A stretch of DNA of 64,000 nucleotides from Saprospiraceae bacterium (GTDB lineage: Bacteria; Bacteroidota; Bacteroidia; Chitinophagales; Saprospiraceae): the NCBI GenBank assembly GCA_019187225.1, contig JABAQQ010000017.1, forward strand, positions 76,266-140,265, in the 5' to 3' direction. This document shows, in pieces, positions 18,106-27,500 of this stretch. The notes under the pieces were generated by a model. That model saw only the letters and a list, made by a program, of their open reading frames with translations, was not told the DNA's origin and made no database searches. A program made the position numbers and the translations under genes. How positions within the stretch are numbered: position 1 is the stretch's first letter; every line of letters starts with the position of its first letter.

Positions 18106-20058
18106 ATGAAAAAAATATCATTGCTATTGATCGTCTGCACTTTGAATGGCGCCATCACCGCTCAAACCGCCGAGCCGTTCGAGGCCTTCATCGAAGGAGA
18201 AAAGAATGCCTGGCTGAAGGCGCAGGCAGCGCTCGACCGGAATGACCTTGTGAGCGCCGACAACCGCAGCGATATCCGCTACTGCCGCATGCACTGGACA
18301 GTGGACCCTGCCGTGAAATATATCCGGGGCGAAGTGACAACCGTATTTGAGCCTTCGGAAAGCACCGGCAATCTGGAGTTCGACTTCTCAGCAGCATTGA
18401 CCATGGACAGCATCGTTTTCCACGATCAAAATGTGCCGTTCTCTCAAAACGGCGACATTCTTACTGTGCAGTTTCCGACGGTTTTACCCGCGTTTTTGCC
18501 CGATTCCGTGACTTTTTTTTACCAGGGCGAGCCCGATTCTACAGGGTTCGGTGCTTTTCAGGTAGATCAGCACGACGGTGCTCCCATCCTGTGGACGCTA
18601 TCCGAACCCTATGGCGCCATGGAATGGTGGCCCTGTAAGCAGTCGCTCAATGATAAAATTGACTCGGTAGACATTTTTATCACACATCCGTCCGCTTACC
18701 GCGCTGCCAGCAACGGGCTGATCGCCGGCGAAACTACTTCGGCCGGATGGACAACCGTTCACTGGCGCCACCGCTACCCCATCGCAGCCTACCTCGTCTG
18801 TATGGCCGTGACCAATTACGAGACTTTCAGCCTGCTTGCACCATTCGGCGGCGATACCACTCCCATCGTCAATTACGTGTACCCTGAGGATTGGGACCAT
18901 GCGCAGATACACCTCGCGGAGAATGTGGCCCACATGCAGTTGTTCAACCAACTTTTTGGCCTCTATCCTTTTCAGCAGGAAAAATACGGCCACGCGCAAT
19001 TCGGCTGGGGCGGCGGCATGGAACACCAGACGATGACCTTTATCGGCGGTTTTAGCTGGGAACTGCTGGCGCACGAATTGGCCCATCACTGGTTCGGTGA
19101 CAAAGTGACCTGCGGTTCATGGGAGGATATCTGGCTGAACGAAGGATTTGCGACCTACCTGACCGGCCTTTGTTATGAAAACCTGCAACCGCAATGGTGG
19201 TACAATTTCAGGCAGATCCGCAACAACCACGTCACGAGCCTGCCCGACGGTTCGCTCCGCGTGGACGACACCTCCAGCGTCAACCGCATTTTCAGTGGCC
19301 GGCTTACATACAACAAAGGCGCGCTGGTGTTGCACATGCTGCGCTGGGTGTGTGGCGACAGCGCGTTTTTTGCAGGCGTACGCAATTACGTGCAGGATCC
19401 CGCACTCGAATTCGGCTATGCCCGCACTGCCGATTTGCAGGCTCATTTGGAAGCGGCTTCCGGCATAGACCTCGACGGCTTTTTCGCCGACTGGTATGAA
19501 GGACAGGGTTACCCTTCCTACCAGATAACATGGTCGCAGGACGATGATGATCAACTAAAACTGACATTTCACCAGACCCAGTCCCATCCTTCCGTTTCCT
19601 TCTTCGAATTGCCCATACCCCTCCGGCTTTACGGCGCCGGACAGGAGGTGTCTATCCGGCTCCAGAATTCTGTTAACGACCAGACACATATTCTTGGAAT
19701 AGATTTCAAAGTAGATTCGGTGGTTTTCGACCCCGATCTATGGTTGATCACAAGGGACAACGTCGTTTCGCAGGTTACCCATACGGAAGAACCCGGCGAC
19801 AGCGCACTCCAACTGCGCGTGGAACCGAACCCGGTTCGCAATGGTCAGTTGCAGGTTGCTATTTATGCCAAAAACGAGGCAAATGCCCTTATGGCGGTAG
19901 AAACGATTGACGGGAAGACGATTTATTCGCGTTTTGAACCAATCATTTCCGGGCAAAATCTGGTGTCATGGGATGTCGCCGGATTGCCGGCCGGAACCTA
20001 TTTTTTTAGTGTAAAATCGGGGCGTCAAATGGCGCGCGTTTCTTTCTTAATTCTCTAA
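18106..20058 (+). CDS. M1-family metalloaminopeptidase, secreted by T9SS
   Basis: 650 residues with signal peptide (1-20). Saddle domain about 50-250. Catalytic region: GGMEHQT (about 303-309, substrate-binding), HELAHHWFGDK (H323, E324, H327) and NEGFATY with the third zinc ligand E346. The zinc site is therefore complete, unlike the two giant proteases near the start of the window. The C-terminus (from LRVEPNPVRNGQ near 565) is a T9SS sorting domain. It should cleave N-terminal residues of peptides outside the cell or at its surface. The gene separates MbnP from the helical protein and peroxidase, apparently an insertion into an otherwise metal-linked cluster. Confidence 0.92.
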   Translation: MKKISLLLIVCTLNGAITAQTAEPFEAFIEGEKNAWLKAQAALDRNDLVSADNRSDIRYCRMHWTVDPAVKYIRGEVTTVFEPSESTGNLEFDFSAALTMDSIVFHDQNVPFSQNGDILTVQFPTVLPAFLPDSVTFFYQGEPDSTGFGAFQVDQHDGAPILWTLSEPYGAMEWWPCKQSLNDKIDSVDIFITHPSAYRAASNGLIAGETTSAGWTTVHWRHRYPIAAYLVCMAVTNYETFSLLAPFGGDTTPIVNYVYPEDWDHAQIHLAENVAHMQLFNQLFGLYPFQQEKYGHAQFGWGGGMEHQTMTFIGGFSWELLAHELAHHWFGDKVTCGSWEDIWLNEGFATYLTGLCYENLQPQWWYNFRQIRNNHVTSLPDGSLRVDDTSSVNRIFSGRLTYNKGALVLHMLRWVCGDSAFFAGVRNYVQDPALEFGYARTADLQAHLEAASGIDLDGFFADWYEGQGYPSYQITWSQDDDDQLKLTFHQTQSHPSVSFFELPIPLRLYGAGQEVSIRLQNSVNDQTHILGIDFKVDSVVFDPDLWLITRDNVVSQVTHTEEPGDSALQLRVEPNPVRNGQLQVAIYAKNEANALMAVETIDGKTIYSRFEPIISGQNLVSWDVAGLPAGTYFFSVKSGRQMARVSFLIL

Positions 20059-20071
20059 AATTCAATTTTTT

Positions 20072-20464
20072 ATGAAAAAATTATTTGCTCTTTCCTTGTT
20101 TTCGATCATCCTTGCCGCATTGCTTCCTGCATTTGCCCGGGCTCAGCAAAAAGCCTCCTGGAAAGAAATGCACGATTTCCATGATGTGATCAGCACGACG
20201 TTTCACCCTGCCGAAGAAGGCAACCTGGCGCCTTTGCGCGAGAAAGCCGGCCTCCTGGTCGAACGAGCCGAAGCCTGGAAAAAATCCGCCGTGCCTGCCG
20301 GTTATAACCCTGCAAAAACGGCGGATACCCTCAAACGCCTCGTCAAGCAATGCAAAGTGGTGCGAAAAGCCGTGAAAAAAGGAAAGTCCGACGCCGAACT
20401 GACCGCCGCCATTACCACGACGCACGATATTTTCCACGAGATCATGGAAAAATGCCGGGAGTAA
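20072..20464 (+). CDS. Small periplasmic helical protein of the MbnP cluster
   Basis: 130 residues with a signal peptide ending AFARAQ. The mature part is predicted all-helical, rich in Lys/Glu/Ala, with His residues (MHDFHDVIS, TTTHDIFHEIMEKC) and a single Cys in each of two helices. It looks like a four-helix bundle of the cytochrome c'/b562 shape but has no CxxCH, so covalent haem is unlikely. It follows the aminopeptidase by 13 nt and precedes the broken peroxidase by 60 nt. A metal-binding or redox-partner role is inferred only from shape and neighbours. Confidence 0.6.
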   Translation: MKKLFALSLFSIILAALLPAFARAQQKASWKEMHDFHDVISTTFHPAEEGNLAPLREKAGLLVERAEAWKKSAVPAGYNPAKTADTLKRLVKQCKVVRKAVKKGKSDAELTAAITTTHDIFHEIMEKCRE

Positions 20465-20524
20465 GAAGCAGTAATGAGGCACTTCCAGCCCCAAAAAACT
20501 TTTCCCAACCGTCAATTATAAATT

Positions 20525-21348
20525 ATGGTAACCCGTATCATCCTCACTGCATCCTTGTTGTCCATACTGACGTCGTCGTGCGACAAAGATGAATCCAGCT
20601 TCGCCGGCGTGCCGCAGCCATCCAATTTTCCGCAGCCCATTTATGACTTTTCCCAAAATCCGGTGAGCGAAGCGGGCTTCGCATTGGGTAAAAAAATATT
20701 TTACGACCCTTTGCTTTCCCGCGACACCACCATCGCATGTGCGGATTGTCATATTTCCTATGCCGCGTTCAGCCACCCCGACCATGCCACAAGTCATGGC
20801 ATTGACAATCTGTTCGGGCGGCGCAACGCCCTCCCGATCCAAAACATGATCTGGAAAACCGGCTTTTTCTGGGATGGCGGCGTTCCCCACCTCGACCTCG
20901 TGCCTTTGAACGCCATTAAAAGTCCGGTGGAAATGGATGAAGACCCGGCGCGTGTCCTGGAAAAATTGCGCGCACATCCGGAATACCCCGGCATGTTCAA
21001 AGAAGCCTTCGGTACCGAAGAGATCACGACAGCCAATTTACGCTCGATAAGGGCCGCTTCGAGGTGAGCACCTTGCCAGACGATACAGGAAAATTCAGAG
21101 TACCTTCGCTTCGCAATGTGGCCGCCACCAGCCCCTATATGCACAACGGTAAATTCAAAACGCTGGAATCCGTGCTCGACCACTATGCTGCCGGTGTGAA
21201 GGATTCGCCCACCCTCGATCCCCTGCTGCGCCAGCCGGACGGCACCCTGGGTATCCTCCTGTCAGCGGATGAAAAAGCGAAACTGATCGCATTTTTGAAT
21301 GCGCTGACCGACGAGGAATTCCTGCGGGATGAGCGGTTCGCTCAATAA
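20525..21348 (+). pseudogene. Di-haem cytochrome c peroxidase/MbnH-like, second haem deleted
   Basis: The first frame (20525-21067) encodes a lipoprotein-type N-terminus and a normal cytochrome c peroxidase first half: ALGKKIFYDPLLSRD, CADCH (first haem), GRRNALPIQNM, FFWDGG, and HPEYPGMFKEAFG. It then reads TTANLRSIRAASR and stops. A second frame resumes as LDKGRFEVSTLPDDTGKFRV, then PSLRNVAATSPYMHNGKFKT and LDHYAAG, the normal C-terminal end. About 80-100 family residues, including the second CxxCH, are missing, with a frame change at the junction near 21038-21046. No enzyme of this class can work without the second haem. In intact form it would be the partner of the MbnP lipoprotein upstream. 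Confidence 0.82.
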
Positions 21349-21472
21349 ACCGGGCCGGCGCAAAAAGTTTGTATTGGAGATAAAGCATGAGCAACAGGTG
21401 TGGCACAATTTTTCGACCTTTGCGCCCGAAAAAATCCCTCCGCTCATTCTCACCGGCAAAACACAAATTTTA

Positions 21473-22189
21473 ATGGGCCAACTCAAGTACAAACGCCTGC
21501 TTCTGAAACTCTCAGGAGAAAGCCTCATGGGCAAACAGAAATACGGCATTGAAGCAAACATGCTTCAACATTACGCTTACCAGATCAAGGAGTTACAAGA
21601 ATTGGGCGCCGAAGTCGCCGTCGTTATCGGAGGAGGCAACATCTACCGGGGTATCCAGGCCGACGGTACCGGTATCGAGGCTGTCACAGGCGATTATATG
21701 GGCATGCTGGCTACCGTTATCAACGGCCTTGCCCTGCAAAGCGCTCTCGAAAGCATCGGCATTCAGACCCGCCTGATGACCGCCCTGAGAATGGAAAACG
21801 TGGCGGAACCCTATATCCGCCGCCGCGCCATCCGCCACTTAGAAAAAGGCCGCGTGGTCATCTGCGCCGCAGGCACCGGCAATCCTTACTTCACCACCGA
21901 TTCCGCCGCCGCTTTACGCGCCAACGAGATCAACGCCGACGTTATCCTCAAAGGCACCCGCGTGGACGGCATCTACACTGCCGACCCGGAAAAAGACCCG
22001 ATGGCCGTCAAGTTCGACAAACTCACCTTTGCCAAAGTCATCAGCCTCGGCCTCGAAGTGATGGACATGACCGCTTTCACACTCTGCCAGGAAAACAACA
22101 TGCCCATCATCGTTTTCGACATCAACCGGCCCGATAACCTGCGGCGGATCGTGATGGGTGAAGAGGTGGGAACGCTCGTTGAAGGATAA
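21473..22189 (+). CDS. pyrH: UMP kinase
   Basis: 238 residues from ATG 21473 ([20 protein letters not shown]); an in-frame upstream extension to 21329 runs over intergenic sequence and is not used. The amino-acid-kinase fold motifs are present: [48 protein letters not shown]. It phosphorylates UMP to UDP with ATP in pyrimidine nucleotide synthesis, in the cytosol, and the bacterial enzyme is a hexamer. It follows the broken peroxidase and begins a housekeeping block with exodeoxyribonuclease III and LpxD. Confidence 0.96.
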   Translation: MGQLKYKRLLLKLSGESLMGKQKYGIEANMLQHYAYQIKELQELGAEVAVVIGGGNIYRGIQADGTGIEAVTGDYMGMLATVINGLALQSALESIGIQTRLMTALRMENVAEPYIRRRAIRHLEKGRVVICAAGTGNPYFTTDSAAALRANEINADVILKGTRVDGIYTADPEKDPMAVKFDKLTFAKVISLGLEVMDMTAFTLCQENNMPIIVFDINRPDNLRRIVMGEEVGTLVEG

Positions 22190-22193
22190 AAAA

Positions 22194-22267
22194 GGTTAAC
22201 GGGTTTCGGGTTGGCGGGTTAACGGGTTCTTGCTCCCGTTAACCCGCCAACCCGAAACCCGCTAACC
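22194..22267. repeat. 33-bp hairpin of GGGTTAAC words before exoA
   Basis: 22194-22226 and 22235-22267 are reverse complements over 33 bases with one mismatch around an 8-base loop. The arms are themselves built from repeats of GGGTT(AAC/TC/GGC) words. The element begins 5 nt after pyrH and ends 13 nt before the exodeoxyribonuclease start. A related element lies just after that gene at 23050. Confidence 0.85.
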
Positions 22268-22280
22268 CGTAGCTATAACC

Positions 22281-23048
22281 ATGCTAAACATCATTTCATA
22301 CAACGTTAACGGTATCCGTTCGGCGATCTCCAAAGGTTTTTGGGAATGGCTGGCGCAGGAATCGCCCGACGTTATTTGTCTTCAGGAAACCAAAGCCCAA
22401 CCCCACGACGTGCCGCTGCTGGAACTCGAAGCCCTCGGCTACCGCCATGCCTTTCATTCCGCCGAAAAAAAAGGGTACAGCGGGGTAGCGACCTTTTCCA
22501 AAATTGCTCCCAACAACGTCGGGTTCGGCTGCGGTATGGAAAAATACGACCGTGAGGGCCGCATCCTCCGTACCGACTTCGGCGATTGGAGCCTGCTCAA
22601 TTGTTATTTCCCTTCCGGCACCACCGGAGAAGACCGGCAGGCTTTTAAAATGGTTTTCCTCGACGATTTTTTTCAGTGGATACAGGAAGTGAAAAAAGAA
22701 CACCCGCGCCTCATCGTGGTGGGCGACTACAACATTGCGCATCAGGAGATTGACATTCACGACCCCAAAGGCAATAAAAAAAGCAGCGGTTTTCTGCCCG
22801 AAGAGCGGGCCTGGATGACCAAGTGGTTCGGAAGCGGTTTCACCGACTCCTTCCGCCACAAATACCCCGACCTGGTGGAATACAGCTGGTGGAGCTTCCG
22901 CGCTGGCGCCAGAAGCAAAAACAAAGGCTGGCGCATTGACTACCAATCCGTTACCGACAACCTGAAGGATAAAATCTCCGATGCCCGTCACCTGATGTCG
23001 GTCAATCATTCCGATCATTGCCCGGTGAGGATGGTGATTGATCTGTAA
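22281..23048 (+). CDS. xth: Exodeoxyribonuclease III
   Basis: 255 residues. The endonuclease/exonuclease/phosphatase fold motifs are complete: SYNVNGIRSA, CLQETKA, YSGVATFSK, VGDYNIAHQEIDI, NKGWRIDYQSV and SDHCPV with the catalytic His. It acts as the AP endonuclease and 3'-repair exonuclease in base-excision repair. The gene is bracketed by two near-perfect palindromic word repeats (22194-22267, 23050-23155). It stands between pyrH and lpxD, so the block may be one transcript, although hairpins separate the genes. Confidence 0.95.
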   Translation: MLNIISYNVNGIRSAISKGFWEWLAQESPDVICLQETKAQPHDVPLLELEALGYRHAFHSAEKKGYSGVATFSKIAPNNVGFGCGMEKYDREGRILRTDFGDWSLLNCYFPSGTTGEDRQAFKMVFLDDFFQWIQEVKKEHPRLIVVGDYNIAHQEIDIHDPKGNKKSSGFLPEERAWMTKWFGSGFTDSFRHKYPDLVEYSWWSFRAGARSKNKGWRIDYQSVTDNLKDKISDARHLMSVNHSDHCPVRMVIDL

Positions 23049-23049
23049 A

Positions 23050-23155
23050 GTTGACGGGTTAACAGGTTTCGGGTTAACGGATGGGGAGAATTTTATTAAT
23101 ACCATTATTATAAGATATTCCCACCCGTTAACCCGAAACCTGTTAACCCGTCAAC
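23050..23155. repeat. 36-bp hairpin of GGGTTAAC words after exoA
   Basis: 23050-23085 and 23120-23155 are reverse complements over 36 bases with one mismatch around a 34-base AT-rich loop. The arms use the same words (GGGTTAACAGGTTTCGGGTT) as the hairpin at 22194. It starts at the exodeoxyribonuclease stop and ends 11 nt before a -7 box for lpxD. Confidence 0.85.
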
Positions 23156-23166
23156 CCTGAATTAAT

Positions 23167-23174
23167 TACCTTTG
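23167..23174 (+). promoter_or_regulatory. Bacteroidota -7 box (TACCTTTG) for lpxD
   Basis: TACCTTTG fits TAnnTTTG exactly and is followed by G/C as often seen. It lies 51 nt before the lpxD ATG, just downstream of the hairpin, so lpxD probably has its own promoter. Confidence 0.55.
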
Positions 23175-23225
23175 CCGGACTGCCCCACAACGTATAGTCT
23201 AACAATCCGGCCCGTTATTCCCGGC

Positions 23226-24269
23226 ATGAAGGTTACTGCCGCCCAACTCGCTCATCTGCTCGAAGGTTCGCTCGAAGGCGATCCGAATGCCACCGTCAGC
23301 CGCCCTGCCCGCATCGAAGAGGCAGGAGAAGGCGATTTCGCTTTTTTGGACAACCCGAAATACGAAGCATACGCTTATACCACTCAGGCATCTATCTTAT
23401 TGGTAAACAAGTCGTTTCAGCCAAGTCAGCCGGTAAAACCAACCCTGATCCGGGTAGACGATGTGCGCAGCAGCCTCGCTTTTCTATTGCAAAAATTCGA
23501 CACCGAGAACAACGCCAACGGAACGGTTATTTCCGAACAGGCATTTGTACATAAATCTGCCAAAATAGGCATCGGTACGAGCGTTGGCGTATTTACCGTG
23601 ATCGAAGAAGGCGCAGTGATCGGCAACAACTGCACGATCTATCCTCAGGTGTACATCGGCCGCAACGCCCGCATCGGCGAGGGCTGCCGCCTGTTTCCCG
23701 GTGTCCGCATCCATTTCGACTGCGTGATCGGCGACAATTGTACCGTCCACGCCAATGCCGTCATCGGCGCCGACGGCTTCGGTTTCGCGCCGCAGGAGGA
23801 CAAAACCTGGAAAAAAGTGCCGCAGGTCGGCAATGTCGTCATCGAAAACGACGTGGAGATCGGCGCCAGCACCTGTATTGACCGCGCAGCCATCGGCAGC
23901 ACCATCATCCGCCGGGGCGCCAAACTCGACAATCTCATCCACATCGCCCACAACGCAGAGGTGGGCAAAAACACCGCCCTCGCCGCCCAGGTCGGCGTGG
24001 CCGGCAGCACCCGCATCGGCGACAACTGCCAACTCGGCGGACAGGTCGGCCTCGCCGGGCACCTGACCATTGCCGACGGCACCCGCATCCAGGCGCAAAG
24101 CGGCCTCAGCTCCTCGGTCGAGACACCCAATTCCGCCCTGTTCGGTAGTCCAGCCATCGGTTATAAGGACTTTATCCGCTCGCACGTCGTTTTTAAACAC
24201 CTGCCTGATTTACAGAAGAAAGTGCTGGAGCTGGAGAAGAAGTTGAAGGAGATGGGGGGGAGTGAATAA
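23226..24269 (+). CDS. lpxD: UDP-3-O-acylglucosamine N-acyltransferase
   Basis: 347 residues from ATG 23226 (MKVTAAQLAHLLEGSLEGD); a TTG 18 codons upstream lies within the promoter and is rejected. The N-terminal uridine-binding domain (about 1-100) is followed by left-handed beta-helix hexapeptide repeats (about 105-300; IGIGTSVGVFTVIEEGAVIG and many IG/VG turns) with the catalytic His in LIHIAHNAEVG. The C-terminus is a Lys/Glu coiled helix. It adds the N-linked acyl chain in lipid A synthesis. Context: final gene of a housekeeping run; no other lpx genes are in the window. Confidence 0.95.
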   Translation: MKVTAAQLAHLLEGSLEGDPNATVSRPARIEEAGEGDFAFLDNPKYEAYAYTTQASILLVNKSFQPSQPVKPTLIRVDDVRSSLAFLLQKFDTENNANGTVISEQAFVHKSAKIGIGTSVGVFTVIEEGAVIGNNCTIYPQVYIGRNARIGEGCRLFPGVRIHFDCVIGDNCTVHANAVIGADGFGFAPQEDKTWKKVPQVGNVVIENDVEIGASTCIDRAAIGSTIIRRGAKLDNLIHIAHNAEVGKNTALAAQVGVAGSTRIGDNCQLGGQVGLAGHLTIADGTRIQAQSGLSSSVETPNSALFGSPAIGYKDFIRSHVVFKHLPDLQKKVLELEKKLKEMGGSE

Positions 24270-24271
24270 CT

Positions 24272-24562
24272 TTATTGTGTCGCCCTGAAAGCGATCCGTT
24301 CCGTCTTCGCGATAATATCTCTCCCCTGTAAGACCTTAAGGTCTTTGTGACCCACCAACGCGGTTTCCGGGAGACGCTGCTTCATAAATGCATTCACCCG
24401 CAAAGCACCCCTGGGCGCAAGTTCGACCAAGTTCGTGATGTATTCGGGCGACGATATGTTGAAATAACATCCTTGATTCTCAATCTCGATGTATTTGTTC
24501 GCCCCGTCAGGCGCGCCATGCGCGCCGGCGGGGTTTTCTTTTTCAAACTCAGCGTAGTACCG
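24272..24562 (-). pseudogene. Start-less open frame, possible remnant of an unknown gene
   Basis: Reading leftward, 96 codons are open up to a TAA at 24272. The text looks like protein (KYIEIENQGCYFN, SSPEYITNLVELAPRGALR, LPETALVGHKDLKVL, IIAKTERIAFRATQ) and uses codons like its neighbours. There is no ATG or GTG near the start; only an internal TTG and one internal ATG exist. The frame overlaps the last 14 nt of the gene at 24549 and contains a hairpin. It could be the C-terminal remnant of a lost gene. I do not recognise the family. Confidence 0.35.
24502..24545 (+). terminator. Hairpin terminator after lpxD, next to the convergent T9SS gene
   Basis: CCCCG...GGCGCGC pairs with GCGCGCC...CGGGG (about 24502-24533), followed by TTTTCTTTTT. 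It is oriented for rightward transcription from lpxD and lies immediately before the end of the convergent gene at 24549. Confidence 0.75.
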
Positions 24563-27500
24563 TCACCTCCCCTTCTTTTTTCATCAGGGCGCCGTCAGCC
24601 TGCCGGATTTCAGCCAGCCAGGTATAGACTCCTGGCGGCATTTTTTTACCGCGCCAGGTGCCATCCCATCCGCGCTGTTCGTCGTTGAGCGACAGCGCCT
24701 TGCCCTCGAACATCAAGCCCCCCCAGCGGTCGAAGATTTGGAGCAGTTCAATATGGGTGAAATCTTCCGCGTTGCCGAAGAGGGTAAAAAAATCGTTCAT
24801 GCTATCATCGTTGGGAGAAAAAATGTTGGGCGCATACACCTGCGGCTCGGCGGCTTGTACTCGCAGTGTCACCGAATCGGAGGCCGAGCAGCCATTTCCG
24901 TTTTCTAAAAACAGCGTGTAAGTCGTTGTCTCCAAAGGCGTTGCCACCGGGTTGCTACAATCAGCACAAGAAAGCCCTTGCGGCGGCGACCAATCGTAAA
25001 CAAATCCTCCCGACTGGTTGATTTGCACAGAAATAAGGTACGATTCGCCCTCCTTCAACAATTGTTCGTCCCCCAAATCCACCGCCAGCGCCGGCGGGTC
25101 ATGAAGTTCAAAAGAAAAAACTGTTTCGCAGCCTGCGCTGTCGGTCACCGTCACCTCCCATATCCCGGCGGCGAGATTTTGGAAAAAAGCCGAGTCAGAT
25201 GTGGCGCCGTTATTTAGTTGAAAAACAAAAGGCTCAATCCCACCGGAAATGCCGGCCAGTTCTATAAAACCGTCTGAACCGCCGTGACAAAGCGGCGAAG
25301 CCGTGTCCCAAACGGCTGCTATGGGTGGTACTTCGGCCACGAAAACCGTGTCGGCCCCGCGGCAGCCGTTCGCGTCGGTCACTGTCACCGAATGTTCGCC
25401 TGCCGGAAGGCTGACCGTCGCGCCGCTCTCGCCGCCCGACCAAGCCCAGGCAGCAAAATTACCTGGAGCGCTTAGCGTCGCCGTTGCCCCTTGGCAAACC
25501 TTCGCCACGCCCGTTATTTGAGGCTGTGGCGCAGGCAACAGGCTCAAAGTCAGCGTTACCGTACTGTCGCAGCCAAAAGTGTCCTGATAAATGCCCGGCG
25601 CGACAAGCGTTTGATTCCCAAAAACGTAGGATCCACCGGGACAAATGCCCGCCGCGATTTCTGATTGCACGGGCTGCTGCACCGTCAGAGAAAGAAGCGC
25701 CAGGCTGTCGCAGCCTGTGGCCGAGGCGAGCGGCACAGCGTACTGCCCGGCGGCGGAAAACGTCTGGCCGCCGAGGGTGTAGGACTCGCCCGGGCAAATC
25801 GTCGCGGCCACCTGCACGGTGTCGGGCGGCTGCACGGCGAGGTTGACCGTAACAGCGTGCAGGCAGCCGTCGTAGAGCAAAGTGTCGAAGTAAGTGCCCG
25901 GCTGCGAGAAAGTCTGCCCCAGCCAAGTCAGGGTTTTGCCGGAGCAGACGGAAGTGTCGAGCGAGAGGGCGGGGTAGAAAAAAGTCAGCTTCAGGCAGTC
26001 CATCGAGTCGCAGCCGTTGGCGGCGCTGTAGGTAGCGCACACGCTGGTGTCGGCGGCGAACGACTGGCCGTTCCAAGCGTAAGCTTTTCCAAAACAAGAA
26101 GTTGCGAAGAGTTGCGACACGCTCGGCTGGTTGACCGTGACGCTGATGCTGTCGCGCCAGCGGCAGCCGTTCAGGTCGGCGATTTCCGCCCAAAACAGGC
26201 CGGACTGGTCAACGGCGTAGGTCGCGGCGCTGGTACCGTCGTGCCAAAGGGCGGCGCCGGGTGCTGTGAGCGTGAGCGTTTCGCCGGCGCAAAAAGCCGT
26301 GTCGGCGCCCAGCGAAAAGAGGGGCAGGGGCAGCACGTTAACGCTCACGGTGGCCGTGTCCGCCGGGCAAAGGCCGTTGGCGACGAGGTAGTTGTAGGCG
26401 CCGGGCGCGTCGTTTTGAGGAGAAAAAACGCTGTTGCCCGCCGCCGTTTGGGGCGACCAAGCGCCACCCGGCGAGGCGTCGGTGGCCAGCAGCGCGGTCA
26501 GGTCGAAAGGCGGCGCGTCGGCGCAGAGCGCCAGGGCGGTGTCGCGCCCGGCGCTGAGGGGCTGCGGCACGGGGACAAAGGCATAGGCGGTGTCTGTCAG
26601 GCCGTTGGAGGCGTAGGCGACGACCTGCACCGTGCGGGGGCCGGGTGTGAAGGGCGCGTAGTCGTCGTGCCATTGCAGGGAGCGGAGCACTGCTTGAAAA
26701 TCAGCATTTGCCGCAGGGACGGCAGTGTTGGCCACCGTTTGCAGCGTGAGCCAGGCGCTGCCTTGCCCGCTCACGCTGACGGAGCCGGAGGCTTGGGCAG
26801 TGAGGTATTCGAGCGGAGCGTCGGGTGCGGGCGGCAACAGGCGGGCGCTAACGGAATCCACCCGGTAGCCGGAGTAGAAGGTGGCATCGGTGTCGGCGGC
26901 GGCTGTGAGCGTGCTGCCGGAGCAGAGGGGCAGGGCGAGGTAGTTGCTGTCGGGCGCGCCGGAGGAGTCGTCTTCGTCGAGATCGAGGCGGACGGAGCAG
27001 TCGGAGGCGAGGAATTCGGTGGGACTGCAAGCGCCGAAAATGATTCCTTTGGTCTCGCAGACAAAAGTCACCGTCTGTGCTACCGGGTCTATCTTATAAA
27101 TTTCATTGATGGTGTCTGTGATGCCAGGGCTTTGCGCATTGGTCACGGTGATGTAGGTGGTTGTTGAATCACAAGACTTTGCATCAGATACGACCCCTAA
27201 GGCTTGATAGGTGTTCGGGAGCGGATACTTAAAAACAACCTGTGAGGCCGAAGGATTGGCCGTGTCGATTTCCAACAACTCGTTGTACCCGGTAGTGCCG
27301 TACAGTTTGTTGTTGCGAAATGTCAGGTCGCCCGCCAAAGGATGCCCCAAAAACCCAAGCGTGTCTATGACGCCCGTTTTTGTGTCGTAAGTAAACAAGT
27401 TCCAAGAGTTTCCACCATACAAAACCCCATTGGCATCGCAGGTGAGCGAGTTGATGACTGGCACTGGTATTTCGGCAATAAATTCTATTGTAGAATCTTG

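Noticed and set aside
23172-23226. Upstream TTG start for lpxD (and similar upstream extensions of pyrH, rhlE, DUF1501 and the 53466 gene)
   Set aside because: The extra codons run over promoter boxes, palindromes or non-coding leaders, whereas the internal ATG gives the family's usual N-terminus.
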